From contig NZ_BOPZ01000005.1 in assembly GCF_018332455.1 (NCBI RefSeq), positions 111,035 through 175,034 of the forward strand: a stretch of 64,000 bases of DNA, in the 5' to 3' direction. The stretch comes from Clostridium polyendosporum. Its GTDB lineage: Bacteria; Bacillota; Clostridia; Clostridiales; Clostridiaceae. This document shows, in pieces, positions 53,774-63,603 of this stretch (position 1 is the stretch's first letter; every line of letters starts with the position of its first letter). The position numbers and the translations under genes are program-made. The notes under the pieces are model-generated. The model was not told where the DNA came from. It did not search any database and worked only from the letters and a program-made list of their open reading frames with translations.

Positions 53774-54292
53774 TTGCTTCTTCAAAATATAATTAAAAAA
53801 GATGAAGTATTATTAATAAAAATAAATACATCACTTAAATGTAGACTATTGGATATTATTATGCCTATAGTAACATATCTAGGTTCTACTCAAATATGTA
53901 TAATATGTTGTTTATCTTCTTTACTTATCTTTCATTCTCCTTTTAATAAATTTTCTTTAATAATTACTTTGTCCTTAGTTATAAGTTCATCCATATGCAG
54001 TATAATAAAACATTCAGTAACTAGAATAAGACCATTTATAAAGTTAAAAGGACTTCACATAAAAAAGATAGGAATTGATGAATATTCTTTCCCTTCTGGC
54101 CATACATCTGCTGCCTTTTCAATGGCTACATGTCTTTGTTTTCTTATTCCTCAATGGAATATAACTTTTATAACTTCAGCAATTTTGGTAGGTTTTTCAA
54201 GAATATATCTTGGAGTACACTATCCTACAGATGTAATAATAGGTATGATAGTTGGTATAGTTCCATCATTAATACTAAATTTCTTCATTTAA
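53774..54292 (+). CDS. PAP2-family membrane phosphatase
   Basis: 172 aa, about five membrane helices. The three PAP2 motifs are complete: KHSVTRIRP (KX6RP), FPSGHTSA and SRIYLGVHYPTD. It probably dephosphorylates undecaprenyl pyrophosphate or a lipid phosphate on the outer face. The start is TTG with AAGGGAG eight bases ahead. Single gene. Confidence 0.9.
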   Translation: MLLQNIIKKDEVLLIKINTSLKCRLLDIIMPIVTYLGSTQICIICCLSSLLIFHSPFNKFSLIITLSLVISSSICSIIKHSVTRIRPFIKLKGLHIKKIGIDEYSFPSGHTSAAFSMATCLCFLIPQWNITFITSAILVGFSRIYLGVHYPTDVIIGMIVGIVPSLILNFFI

Positions 54293-54362
54293 CCTTTTCA
54301 ACTTTCTTTGATTACACTACAATACTAGCCTTTCAGAAACAAACTGGCGGCTACCACCTAAG

Positions 54363-54388
54363 AATCCCACAGATTTATCTGTGGGATT
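54363..54388 (+). terminator. Hairpin after the PAP2 gene
   Basis: AATCCCACAGAT pairs with ATCTGTGGGATT around two bases, then TGTCAATCT. The stem is strong but the T-run is poor. Confidence 0.6.
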
Positions 54389-54448
54389 TGTCAATCTACT
54401 TTAACAAGTTATAGTATTATGATACACTTTAATAGGGTGATATTAACA

Positions 54449-55105
54449 ATGTTAAATAATATAAAAGCAGCAATATTTGATTTAGATGGAACTTTAATAG
54501 ACTCAATGTGGGTCTGGGAACAGATAGATGTAGATTATCTAAAAAATAAAGGTTATGATAAGCCTAAAAATCTAAAAGAGGATATAAACCACTTAAGCTT
54601 TGAACAAACAGCAATTTATTTTAAAAATACCTTTAATATCAAAGAATCAGTTGAAGAAATAATGAATGAATGGTTCAACATGGCTTTTGACCATTATGAA
54701 AACAATGTTAAGTTAAAATCTGGTGCAAAGGAATTCCTTCTTAAACTAAGAAAATCTGGAATAAAGATAGCACTAGCTACCTCAAATTCAAATTCTCTTC
54801 TTCAATGTGCTTTGAAGTCTAATGGTATTTATGAGTTTTTTGATGTTATTACTACTACTGGTGAAGTTGAAAGAGGTAAAAACTTTCCTGATGTTTATCT
54901 TTTAACAGCAAAAAAATTAAATGTGGAACCTGAAAACTGCATCGTATTTGAAGATATACTGGCTGCAATACAAGGTGCAAAAGCTGCAGGAATGAAGGTT
55001 GTAGGAGTATATGACGAGGCTGCAGAACACCAGAAAGAAGAAATAATAAATTTAGCAGATAGGTTCATTGAAAGCTATGACAATATTGAAGAAACCGCGG
55101 TTTAG
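54449..55105 (+). CDS. HAD-superfamily sugar-phosphate phosphatase (beta-phosphoglucomutase-like)
   Basis: 218 aa. Motif I is IFDLDGTLIDS (nucleophile Asp), motif II ALATSNSN, and motif IV VFEDILAAIQGAKAAG, with a helical cap between I and II. It may be a hexitol/sugar-phosphatase or phosphoglucomutase; substrate not deducible. I chose ATG at 54449 (AGGGTGA eight bases ahead) over the earlier ATG at 54419, which lacks a site. It lies 37 nt before the flippase gene, probably co-transcribed. Confidence 0.88.
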   Translation: MLNNIKAAIFDLDGTLIDSMWVWEQIDVDYLKNKGYDKPKNLKEDINHLSFEQTAIYFKNTFNIKESVEEIMNEWFNMAFDHYENNVKLKSGAKEFLLKLRKSGIKIALATSNSNSLLQCALKSNGIYEFFDVITTTGEVERGKNFPDVYLLTAKKLNVEPENCIVFEDILAAIQGAKAAGMKVVGVYDEAAEHQKEEIINLADRFIESYDNIEETAV

Positions 55106-55142
55106 TATATAGCTATGGTTTATTTTAGAAAGAGGTAATTAC

Positions 55143-56606
55143 ATGACCAAAGAAAAATCTATTTTAAAAAATGTAATATATAAAACTTTATTAAATGTTT
55201 TTAATATAATTGTACCTATAATAATAGGACCTTATGCTTATAGAATTATGGGACCTAATCTAATAGGACGTATAAGTTATGCTGAATCTATTTACACATA
55301 CTTTTTAATATTTGCTTCCTTTGGAATATACAATTATGGATTAAGAGAAATTAGTAGAATAAGAAATGATAAGTCACAAGTTTCATCCCTTTTTAGTAGT
55401 TTATTTGTGATCAGTGTGGCTGCTAACTTAATAGTTACACTATGCTATTTTATATTTGTATTTTTTAATTTCAAAGGTACTCCATTATTTCCAGTCCTCA
55501 TATTATACGGTATAAACCTAGTTCTAAATGTTTTCTATATAGAATGGTTATTTGAGGCTAATGAGAGCTATAACTTTATTGCCATTAAAACTATGGTTAT
55601 TAGGATAATATATATAATTCTTTTATTTACCCTAGTTAGAACATATGAAGATTTCTTAATTTATGTTTCATTAAATACACTATTATTTTTGCTAAATTAT
55701 ATTGTCAGTTTTATTTATATTAAGCGAAGTGTTAAATTTAACTTTTCAAATCTCCAAATTAAAAGTCATGTAAAATCTTTGCTAATTGTTTTAGTAATGT
55801 CTAATGCAAATATTCTTTATGTTCAATTAGATAAAATAATGCTTGGTAGTTATTTATCTGAAAAATATGTTGGTTATTACTTTACAAGCCAATTAATTAC
55901 GAACATAATTAACGCATTACTTTTATCGATAATTTATGTAACTATTCCAAGACTTTCACATGTTATTGCAAATGAAAGTCAAAAGGCCTATGAAAAGTTG
56001 CTAGGGCAGATTTGTAAAGGTTACTTTGCTTTTTTATTTCCTGCAGCTATAGGAATGTTTCTACTTTCAAAAGAAATAATACTTCTTTATGGTGGAGTTG
56101 AGTTTAGCCCAGCAATAGGGATTTTAAAGATTTTTTCTATATTTATGATTGTTGCAGGAATCGAATTCATATTTACAAACCAAATTTTCTATGTAAAAAA
56201 GAAAGAGAAATTTTCCGTAGTATTAATTGGATGTGGTGGTTTACTAAATTTATTAATAAAATATATATTAGTGGTATTTAATATGTTAAATCCTTATACA
56301 GCTATAGCCACAACTACCTTCTCATACAGTTGCTTAATAGTAGTTGAATATATAATTATAAGACGTAAGCTTAAAGTTGATTTAAACCTGTTATCTATTA
56401 AAAATATGAAGTATTTAATTATATCTTTTTTATTTATTCCTATCGTCTACTGCATTAAATACTTAATATCAAATTTAATATTAATAGCATTACTTTCAGT
56501 AATAGGTTGTGGGGTAGTTTACCTTGTGGTACTTTTATTATTAAGAGATGAATTAGTCTTTAGTCTATTAACAAGGTTTAATATAATAAAAAGTAATAAT
56601 TCATAA
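55143..56606 (+). CDS. Polysaccharide flippase (Wzx-type, MOP superfamily), copy 1
   Basis: 487 aa, 12-14 membrane helices, starting with the family-typical KSILKNVIYKTLLNVFNIIV and GPNLIGRISYAESIYTYF. It should flip lipid-linked repeat units to the outer leaflet. It is paralogous to the flippase at 60941, which lies on the other strand. The gene pair faces a polysaccharide polymerase cluster. The ATG start has AAAGAGG upstream. Confidence 0.9.
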   Translation: MTKEKSILKNVIYKTLLNVFNIIVPIIIGPYAYRIMGPNLIGRISYAESIYTYFLIFASFGIYNYGLREISRIRNDKSQVSSLFSSLFVISVAANLIVTLCYFIFVFFNFKGTPLFPVLILYGINLVLNVFYIEWLFEANESYNFIAIKTMVIRIIYIILLFTLVRTYEDFLIYVSLNTLLFLLNYIVSFIYIKRSVKFNFSNLQIKSHVKSLLIVLVMSNANILYVQLDKIMLGSYLSEKYVGYYFTSQLITNIINALLLSIIYVTIPRLSHVIANESQKAYEKLLGQICKGYFAFLFPAAIGMFLLSKEIILLYGGVEFSPAIGILKIFSIFMIVAGIEFIFTNQIFYVKKKEKFSVVLIGCGGLLNLLIKYILVVFNMLNPYTAIATTTFSYSCLIVVEYIIIRRKLKVDLNLLSIKNMKYLIISFLFIPIVYCIKYLISNLILIALLSVIGCGVVYLVVLLLLRDELVFSLLTRFNIIKSNNS

Positions 56607-56677
56607 ACTGAGGTTGGGGGAGAATACTTCTCCACCTTTACCCACATTTTACTAAATAAAATTACAGCATATTAAAG
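56604..56677 (+). repeat. Two-hairpin intergenic repeat, copy P (degenerate)
   Basis: AAACTGAGG...GGAGAATACTTCTCC replaces hairpin 1. ATTTTACTAAATAAAAT is hairpin 2, and TACAGCATATTAAAG is the tail, running into a terminator stem. Confidence 0.5.
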
Positions 56678-56702
56678 CAGCTTCATTGAAGCTGCTTTTT
56701 TA
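56674..56702. terminator. Terminator between the flippase and EpsG-like genes
   Basis: AAAGCAGCTTC (56674-56684) pairs with GAAGCTGCTTT (56688-56698), then TTT; it has A/T runs on both strands for the convergent genes. Confidence 0.88.
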
Positions 56703-56710
56703 CATTCATA

Positions 56711-57799
56711 TTATATTAGTTTTTTCATAAATTCAAAAATCAAATTTTTATAAGGTATAAATTTTTCCGTTTGTCCCATTAAGGCTCCTACTAGATCCTT
56801 TAATGTATAGAGATAACATACTAATATAGCATTAAAAACTACTATCTTATTCTTAACTGCATAAACTATACTTGGTATCAATAATATCTCAAAGGTTTTA
56901 AAATAAAGTGCTCCTCTTGTAGCCAATCCTTCATTAACATTAAATATGATATACATTATTATAGAAAGAAAATATCCATTTTTTAATATATTATAGTAAG
57001 TATAGTTATTTCTTATATCTCGTTCTAACAATAAAAATGCTATAAAAATTGCTACTCTAAAAACAAAAGTAAATCCAACAAATCCCAATGGAGCTCCTGA
57101 ATAAGCTTTATATTTATAAATTACATAAGGTAAATTAATAATCTTTGTAAAAATAAACTCAAAAACGCCAAATCTAAATACTGCATATATAACAAATGAA
57201 AATGCTACAATAATGATAAGTTTCCTATTTGATAACTCAACATTACCTATAAAATAGAATGGTAGAAATATTACTGCTGAATAATGGAATGCTATTGCAA
57301 AGGCCATTAAAATTAAATAACTTACTAGCCTTCTTTCTTTTATGTACCTAATACTATACAATGAAAATGCGATAGCGAGCCCTTGACGTATTTGACCAAA
57401 ATCCTGAATAATAAAATTTGCTGAAAAATATATTATTAGTGAAATAAATGGATAAATTGAATATTGCTTAATGGATTTGTACTTGAAGACTAAGCTTACC
57501 AATGCTATTATAAAAATTAACACTTCAAAGCCTAACCCTAAAAGTTTTAGTATATAACATAAAGTTGTAAAACCGAACTCAATACCCATATTAAATAAGG
57601 TAGAACTATTTACTCTATTAAAAATATCCTTATATGAATCGTAATCATATCCAGTATTATATCTGAAGCCAGCTACAAAAAATAACATAATGAAAAAAAA
57701 TGTTAGAAAGATATTCTTATAACTAGGGAATTGCTTCTCTTCACATACATCTAAAAATGCAAAAATGAACATTATGGATAATAGACCTAAGTAAATCAT
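56711..57799 (-). CDS. EpsG-family polysaccharide polymerase
   Basis: 362 aa, about ten membrane helices. The EpsG signature FVAGFRYNTGYDYDSYKDIF sits near residue 40, and QDFGQIRQGLAIAFSLYSIRY lies in the middle. It would polymerise repeat units outside the membrane (Wzy role). It is the last gene of Wzz-polymerase order, 31 nt after the Wzz-like gene. Confidence 0.85.
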   Translation of the reverse strand: MIYLGLLSIMFIFAFLDVCEEKQFPSYKNIFLTFFFIMLFFVAGFRYNTGYDYDSYKDIFNRVNSSTLFNMGIEFGFTTLCYILKLLGLGFEVLIFIIALVSLVFKYKSIKQYSIYPFISLIIYFSANFIIQDFGQIRQGLAIAFSLYSIRYIKERRLVSYLILMAFAIAFHYSAVIFLPFYFIGNVELSNRKLIIIVAFSFVIYAVFRFGVFEFIFTKIINLPYVIYKYKAYSGAPLGFVGFTFVFRVAIFIAFLLLERDIRNNYTYYNILKNGYFLSIIMYIIFNVNEGLATRGALYFKTFEILLIPSIVYAVKNKIVVFNAILVCYLYTLKDLVGALMGQTEKFIPYKNLIFEFMKKLI

Positions 57800-57830
57800 T
57801 TAGCTATCTATTTCCTTTCATAATTAATTT

Positions 57831-58601
57831 TTATCTTAAGCTTCTAAAATATTCAATAAGGGTAACTAAAAATAAAATACCGAACAATCCACCAGCTGCC
57901 CCTACTACAGCATATTTAAAAGCATCCTTTTTACCTTGTTGAATTGTACTATTCTTTTCTTCTATTGTAGTAACTGGCGATACATAGTTATCTTTCTTTA
58001 TTTTTGCATCTGCCCACTGATCTAAGGCTGTACTTAATCCACGAACATCAGTTTTATCACCAATTAAGCTTCTCTCTTTATCTTTAATTACTTCCATTTT
58101 TTTATCGTAGTAAGCAAGTATCTTTCCATAATATATATCCATTTCCTCTTTTATGAACTTATCTGTTCCTTCCCTATATGCGTTTTGTATATCTTTATTT
58201 AGCTCCTTATTTGCTGATGTAATTTTTAAATTAACAATATTGGAGTTTTTGTCATTTATTCTTGCTTCAATTTGAGATGATATCCAATTAATTATCAATT
58301 CTTCATCAACATCACTAACTTTGTTCAAATTCTTATAATCTTTTATAATAAGATCGTTACCTGCAATATTCTCATAAAGCTTTTTACTATTTATTAATTC
58401 ATTAGTGTTAAGATTAATTTTTCTTAATTCCTCTCCATCAAACTTCATTGATACTTCTCTTACATAAACAGGTTGTTTTCTTAAGGACATTGATCCTAGA
58501 ACTGCTGCTCCTATAATTGGAACTACAATAATTAAAGCTAAATACTTCTTAACTATTACAAAAAATTTTTTCAAATTATCTTGCTTATTAGCTTTATCCA
58601 T
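57831..58601 (-). CDS. Wzz/chain-length-determinant family protein (YveK-like)
   Basis: 256 aa. Two membrane helices (about 18-40 and 230-250) enclose an extracellular mostly helical region, the Wzz layout. The N-terminal DNLKKFFVIVKKYLALIIVVP is typical. It controls chain length or pairs with a tyrosine kinase, but no kinase gene is present. It lies 18 nt after a glycosyltransferase gene. Confidence 0.82.
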   Translation of the reverse strand: MDKANKQDNLKKFFVIVKKYLALIIVVPIIGAAVLGSMSLRKQPVYVREVSMKFDGEELRKINLNTNELINSKKLYENIAGNDLIIKDYKNLNKVSDVDEELIINWISSQIEARINDKNSNIVNLKITSANKELNKDIQNAYREGTDKFIKEEMDIYYGKILAYYDKKMEVIKDKERSLIGDKTDVRGLSTALDQWADAKIKKDNYVSPVTTIEEKNSTIQQGKKDAFKYAVVGAAGGLFGILFLVTLIEYFRSLR

Positions 58602-58619
58602 GAAATTTCCTCCTAATCA

Positions 58620-59702
58620 TTATTTAGTTTTTTCTATGGAGTTTAAAACCTCATCCCATTTAAAGATGATATTTTCCTTGCTAAATCTTTTTATGTTACT
58701 TTTTGCGTTAACTGACATTTCTTTTCTTAAAGATTCATCTTCTATAAGCTTACAAATAGAAGACGCTAAACCTTGTATGTCATTAGGTTTTACTAAAATT
58801 CCATCTATACCATCATTTACTATATCTCTTGGACCTGTTTCACAATCAAAACTTACCACTGGTAATCCAAAAGACATTGCCTCCAGTAACACCATAGGAA
58901 ATCCCTCAAACCTTGAAGACATAACATATATACTTGAATTTAGGTATTGTTCATCTACTCTATCAATTTGACCTAAAAACTCAACCTTATCGCTAATTCC
59001 ATATTCTCTTACCTTATCTTTGATTTGTTTTTCTAATTCACCATTACCTGCTATCCTTAATATCCAGTCAGGATGCTTTTTACTTACTTCTTCCCATGCT
59101 TCCACAAGCATATCAAATCCCTTTTGATAGTGAAATCTTCCCACGGCTAAGACAACCTTATTGGAAGCTGTAGTAAATTGATTAGGATAAAATACAAGTG
59201 GATTCTGTATTGCTTTAACTGTGGCCTTGCATTTTAAATTATTTAAGTAATTATCTCTATCAGTTTCTGTTAGAGTTACTATGAATTTGGATTTTTTTGC
59301 AGCAATAATTCTAGCAATATCTCTTAATTTAGTACCTAAATTTGTTTTAAAATTAAAGTGTTCCCATGAAATTATAGATGTCTTTATGCCAAAGCTTGCA
59401 GGGTATGTAAATATCCTTAATATAACATCAGCTTCAATCAAAACATCGAATTTATGTTTTTTAAGTACTTTTCTTATTTCCTTAACTAAAGGTATAAAGT
59501 TCTTTTTGTTGTTTTCTGACCCATTCTTTAAGGCTATTACCTTTATTGACTCATGGAGAGGAAAACCACTCTCTGAGCTATTTGCTAAACTCATAATATA
59601 GACCTCATGATTTTTAGAGGCCATATCATTTGCAATTATTGTTGTAACTCTTTCTGTTCCCGCTTTTTTTGAAACATCTCCAACAAAAAAACAGATTTTC
59701 AT
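58620..59702 (-). CDS. Glycosyltransferase family 4 protein, copy 2 of the cluster
   Basis: 360 aa, GT-B fold. The N-terminal GDVSKKAGTERVTTIIANDMA acceptor half precedes a Glycos_transf_1 half with VLAVGRFHYQKGFDMLVEAW and the EGFPMVLLEAMSFGLPVVSFD donor motif. Sugar specificity unknown; cytoplasmic, building the repeat unit. It starts 12 nt after the other glycosyltransferase gene. Confidence 0.92.
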   Translation of the reverse strand: MKICFFVGDVSKKAGTERVTTIIANDMASKNHEVYIMSLANSSESGFPLHESIKVIALKNGSENNKKNFIPLVKEIRKVLKKHKFDVLIEADVILRIFTYPASFGIKTSIISWEHFNFKTNLGTKLRDIARIIAAKKSKFIVTLTETDRDNYLNNLKCKATVKAIQNPLVFYPNQFTTASNKVVLAVGRFHYQKGFDMLVEAWEEVSKKHPDWILRIAGNGELEKQIKDKVREYGISDKVEFLGQIDRVDEQYLNSSIYVMSSRFEGFPMVLLEAMSFGLPVVSFDCETGPRDIVNDGIDGILVKPNDIQGLASSICKLIEDESLRKEMSVNAKSNIKRFSKENIIFKWDEVLNSIEKTK

Positions 59703-59714
59703 AATAAATCTCCC

Positions 59715-60803
59715 TTAATATTCTTTACATATTTCCTTATAATAACTATTAATTTTTTTAGTGTATACCTCGATAGAGAATTTGTTTAAGGCGGTATTAT
59801 ATGCATTTTCAGCTAACTCTTTTGCCCTTTCTTTATTAAATAATAAATATGCTATCTTCTCACTTAAATCATTTACATCTTCTTTTTCAATTAATAAACC
59901 ATCGTATCCATTAGTTATAATCTCAGGAATACCACCTGTATTAGTTGCAATTACTGGCAGCTTGTTTGCCATGGCTTCGACTATAGCAAGACCAAACCCT
60001 TCCCATCTAGAAGGTAGAACAAACATCTTACTTCTCTGAAGAAAACTATTTACATCATCTCTGTTACCTACAAATTCAATCTTATTCTCTAATCCTAAGC
60101 TGTTTCTAAGTTTTATAAGTTCATCCTTTAAAACTCCATCACCAACAACAACTGCCTTTGTTATTTGATCTTCAACTTGTTTTATGGCTTTAATATAAAG
60201 ATCTACGCCCTTTTCTGGTCCTCTTAAAGAACCAACTAATGCTAAATCATATATCTTTTGTTCATTTTGCCATTCACACTTACTAGTTTTTATTGGTATA
60301 CCACCATAAATCACCTCAGTTTTATTACTTAGCGATGGCATCCAATCGACAAGAGCTCTTTTTGTCATTTCACTTATACAAAAAAGCTTCTTATAATGTT
60401 TATATGACCATGTTTCAATTGGATAAAACAACTTAATATCTCTTCTCTTATTAAAAGTACTATGTTCAGTAAAAATAAACGGTAAATTATTAAACCTTTT
60501 CGCAAGAATAGCTCCATAGTATTGACCCGGAAACAAATGTACATGTATGCAATCATATTTATATTCTTTTATTATATCGGTGACCTTTTTTATAGCCGTC
60601 CTAAAATTGTACTTACTTTTCAAACCCAAATTAAAAACTCTTATGTCTTTTTGCTTTAATTGATCTACTATAAAGGTATTTCCCCCTCCTAATAGACAAA
60701 TATCATTTTCTATATCTTTATCATTATTTGTAAGTAAATAATTTTTAAGTAGTGTTTCTGCACCACCAATATCTAGATTGTTTATAATTTGAAGAATTCT
60801 CAT
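59715..60803 (-). CDS. Glycosyltransferase family 4 protein, copy 1 of the cluster
   Basis: 362 aa, GT-B fold. LQIINNLDIGGAETLLKNY is the acceptor-side loop, and WEGFGLAIVEAMANKLPVIATNTGG the donor site. Probably adds a hexose to the lipid-linked intermediate. It shares the cluster strand with the downstream glycosyltransferase, Wzz-like and EpsG-like genes. Confidence 0.92.
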   Translation of the reverse strand: MRILQIINNLDIGGAETLLKNYLLTNNDKDIENDICLLGGGNTFIVDQLKQKDIRVFNLGLKSKYNFRTAIKKVTDIIKEYKYDCIHVHLFPGQYYGAILAKRFNNLPFIFTEHSTFNKRRDIKLFYPIETWSYKHYKKLFCISEMTKRALVDWMPSLSNKTEVIYGGIPIKTSKCEWQNEQKIYDLALVGSLRGPEKGVDLYIKAIKQVEDQITKAVVVGDGVLKDELIKLRNSLGLENKIEFVGNRDDVNSFLQRSKMFVLPSRWEGFGLAIVEAMANKLPVIATNTGGIPEIITNGYDGLLIEKEDVNDLSEKIAYLLFNKERAKELAENAYNTALNKFSIEVYTKKINSYYKEICKEY

Positions 60804-60940
60804 CTTTATCCCTCTTGATTTAGTTTTTATTTTAATACTTATAATAAAAATATTTATTTTTCATATTATAAGTAATACTTAACATGTAACTTTTATTATA
60901 ATAACATAAAAATTACCTTTTTAGTATCTTTCTATATCTT

Positions 60941-62377
60941 TTAATACCTAAGTTTTTTAATAAATGAAAATAAAATCTCATCTTTTATAATAAATAAAAT
61001 CAGTATATATATTACACCATTTGCCACTACTCCTAATAACGCTACTAATAATATTTTGCTTATCAAACTTTTAATTAATATAGTTATTGGAATAAATATT
61101 AATGAGATAAAAAAATACTTAATTTTATCTATCTGGAAAATATTAAATCTTATCTTTAACTTAGTTCTTATAAAAATATATTCTAAGATTACAAGTAATG
61201 AATTACATACAAGAGTTGTTACAACCGCTGTTATCGGAGTCAGTATATTAAGTTTTAATAAAAGGAACTTAAGAATAAGATTTAAAGCTCCACAAGATAG
61301 TAAGAACTTTACTAAGTATTTTTCTTGTCTTCTTACATATATAATTTGATTAGTAAATAAAGAATCAAACCCTATAGTAATTAAGTACATTGCAAATATC
61401 TTAAGAATAGGGATAGCATCGATATATTGACTACCTACATAAAGAATTACTGCTTCCTTAGCTAATACATATAATCCTATTGCTGAAGGAAACATAAATG
61501 CAAAATAGTACTTAGATACTCTATTTAATAAATTTATATATTCTTCTTCACTGCTTTCTACAATATTCGAAAGTCTAGGTACAGTAACATATACTACAGA
61601 TAAAAGCATGGGGTGAATAAGCGTTATTATCATTTGACCTAAGTTATAAAATGCTACTTGTGCTTCTCCATTATAAGTTCCAATCATTAGCTTATCTAAC
61701 TGAGTATATAATACATTAGCATTAGAAATTAAAAGTATAAAAACTAAAAACTTAACATGTGTTTTTATTTGGATATTTGAAAAATCAAATTTAACCTTTT
61801 TCTTTATATATATAAAACTAATAAAATTATTTGCTATAAAAGTAAAGGTGGTTAATAATACATAAATGTAAAAATCACTTTTTGACTTTACTAATGTAAG
61901 TAGTAAAATAATATTAATTATTCTAATTATTATTGACTTCATAGCAATAAAATCATAATTTTCAAGAGCTTCATTAACCCATTCAATGTAAAAAATATCT
62001 TGAATCATATTTATTCCATATACTATTAAAACCCAAAATTGAGGTTTATCATTAAAATTTAGAATTACATAAAATAAATATATCGTGAAAACTGTAATAT
62101 GACTGATCAACCCTAATATAAACATATTGGTGAACATTTGGTTTAATTTTTTCTTATCACTTCTTACCTTACTCATCTCTCTTAATGCATAGTTGTAGAT
62201 ACCAAAACAAGCAAATATCATAAAGTAATTGTAAATACTCTCTGAATAACTAATTCTTCCTATTAAATCAGGTCCTAATATTCTTAAAGGATACGCGCCA
62301 ATAATTATTGGAATAACTATATTAAAAACCCTTAATAGAATACTATAAATTGTATTTTTAAAGATTGATTTTTCCAT
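60941..62377 (-). CDS. Polysaccharide flippase (Wzx-type, MOP superfamily), copy 2
   Basis: 478 aa, 12-14 membrane helices. Its start KSIFKNTIYSILLRVFNIVI and GPDLIGRISYSESIYNYF mirror the plus-strand flippase at 55143. It is the first gene of the minus-strand polysaccharide cluster. No initiating sugar-phosphate transferase is in the cluster. Confidence 0.9.
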   Translation of the reverse strand: MEKSIFKNTIYSILLRVFNIVIPIIIGAYPLRILGPDLIGRISYSESIYNYFMIFACFGIYNYALREMSKVRSDKKKLNQMFTNMFILGLISHITVFTIYLFYVILNFNDKPQFWVLIVYGINMIQDIFYIEWVNEALENYDFIAMKSIIIRIINIILLLTLVKSKSDFYIYVLLTTFTFIANNFISFIYIKKKVKFDFSNIQIKTHVKFLVFILLISNANVLYTQLDKLMIGTYNGEAQVAFYNLGQMIITLIHPMLLSVVYVTVPRLSNIVESSEEEYINLLNRVSKYYFAFMFPSAIGLYVLAKEAVILYVGSQYIDAIPILKIFAMYLITIGFDSLFTNQIIYVRRQEKYLVKFLLSCGALNLILKFLLLKLNILTPITAVVTTLVCNSLLVILEYIFIRTKLKIRFNIFQIDKIKYFFISLIFIPITILIKSLISKILLVALLGVVANGVIYILILFIIKDEILFSFIKKLRY

Positions 62378-62435
62378 CTTTTCAACTCCAGATACTGTAT
62401 TTATATAGCGTCAATAGGTTATCACATTAATATAA

Positions 62436-62516
62436 AATTTAATAGGCGTCTAGTCTATAAGCAAATAACTTTATAACTGACTTATTTGCTGTGATTTCAC
62501 CTTCTCAAATGGTAAT
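62436..62516 (+). repeat. Degenerate family I repeat, copy L
   Basis: TTTAATAGGCGTCTAGTCTA is a remnant of hairpin 1. After an insertion come GATTTCACCTTCTCAAATGG and TAATTAAA. It directly abuts the type III repeat. Confidence 0.4.
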
Positions 62517-62585
62517 TAAAAAGGTCCACTCCGTGGACTGTGTTATAAGTTATCCATAACTTGACGATTTTATGATTTCCTATAG
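62517..62585 (+). repeat. Type III intergenic repeat, second copy
   Basis: GTCCACTCCGTGGAC and AAGTTATCCATAACTT are both perfect hairpins here; in the first copy (49503) each has changed bases. It ends 8 nt before a terminator stem. Confidence 0.75.
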
Positions 62586-62593
62586 AGAAATAA

Positions 62594-62617
62594 AAGCAGC
62601 TTGAAAACAAGCTACTT
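62594..62617 (-). terminator. Terminator of the parvulin gene
   Basis: AAGCAGCTTG pairs with CAAGCTACTT around AAAA (one G-U on the minus strand), then TTTATTTC. It lies 73 nt after the stop codon. Confidence 0.75.
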
Positions 62618-62689
62618 AAATAACTAAAATACTTCTTTATAAATTACATAATACCTTAAATTAGCATATTACGTTATGTGCTTATAATA

Positions 62690-63439
62690 TTATATTTTTC
62701 TGTCAACTCCATATTGCTCAGCTAATTCTTTAACAAAGTCTAAATACTTTTTTTGTTGTCTTTCTTGAACTAACTGATTTACAACTGTACTCTTTACTTC
62801 ATCAAATGACTTGATAGAAGCAGGATTCTTTAATTCAACCTTTATTAAGTGATATCCAAATTGAGTCTTAACTGCTTCACTTAACTCACCTATTGCAAGT
62901 TCAAAAGCAGCCTTCTCAAATTCAGGAACCATCATTCCCTTAGAAAACGCTCCTAAGTTTCCTCCTTCTGCACCTGAAGGGCAAGTTGAATACTTTGCAG
63001 CAGCTTCTTCAAAAGTAATTTTTTCATCTAATATTTCTTTTCTTATCTCATTACAATTTTCTTCTGAATCTACCAATATATGCTTTGCTGAAACAGTTTC
63101 TGGTTCTGAGAACGTATCTTTATTAGCATTATAATAAGTTAATGCTTCCTCATCTGTTACAGTAACCTCTGCTAATGTTTTGTTTATTATCATCTGAGTT
63201 AACATTTCCTTTTTTAACTTTTCTACTTGTTCTATATACTCTTTTGAGTTTTCGAAACCATTCTTTTTACCAAATTGGTATATAAGTTCAAAATCTATTA
63301 CCTGTCCTAGAAGCTGTTTCTTACCTTTTTCAGTGTTAAAAAACCCTCTTCTATTTTCCGGATATTTTTCTATTAGATCGTTTAATTCTTTCTCTGTAAT
63401 TTCTTGTCCGCCTACTACAGCTAATACTTTATCTTCCAT
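62690..63439 (-). CDS. Parvulin-type peptidyl-prolyl isomerase without signal peptide
   Basis: 249 aa. An N-terminal SurA/PrsA-like helical chaperone part (1-110) is followed by a parvulin domain (about 112-205): VSAKHILVDSEE, ATYSTCP-like AAAKYSTCPSGAEGGNLGAFSKGMMVPEFE and TQFGYHLIKV. The family assists protein folding. Unlike PrsA it has no signal peptide or lipobox, so it should be cytosolic. Single gene with its own terminator. Confidence 0.9.
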   Translation of the reverse strand: MEDKVLAVVGGQEITEKELNDLIEKYPENRRGFFNTEKGKKQLLGQVIDFELIYQFGKKNGFENSKEYIEQVEKLKKEMLTQMIINKTLAEVTVTDEEALTYYNANKDTFSEPETVSAKHILVDSEENCNEIRKEILDEKITFEEAAAKYSTCPSGAEGGNLGAFSKGMMVPEFEKAAFELAIGELSEAVKTQFGYHLIKVELKNPASIKSFDEVKSTVVNQLVQERQQKKYLDFVKELAEQYGVDRKI

Positions 63440-63603
63440 ATTGTAGTCTCCTTTATGTTTATTTACAAAATAATTTATTTAATATGTAATTTTTTTGGCT
63501 ATAATTACTTAATTTTCGAAATTATAGTCTTTACTATAATACCACAAATTTAATTATTTTCATATTAATTTAAGAATTTAACAATATTTTAAAATTTATA
63601 TTA

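Noticed and set aside
54300..54362. Possible family I remnant (AAACTGGCGGCTACCACC)
   Set aside because: Only a brief match to the tail; neither hairpin is present.
54130..54414. 94-codon frame overlapping the PAP2 gene
   Set aside because: Out-of-frame reading of the end of a well-supported gene; runs through a terminator hairpin.
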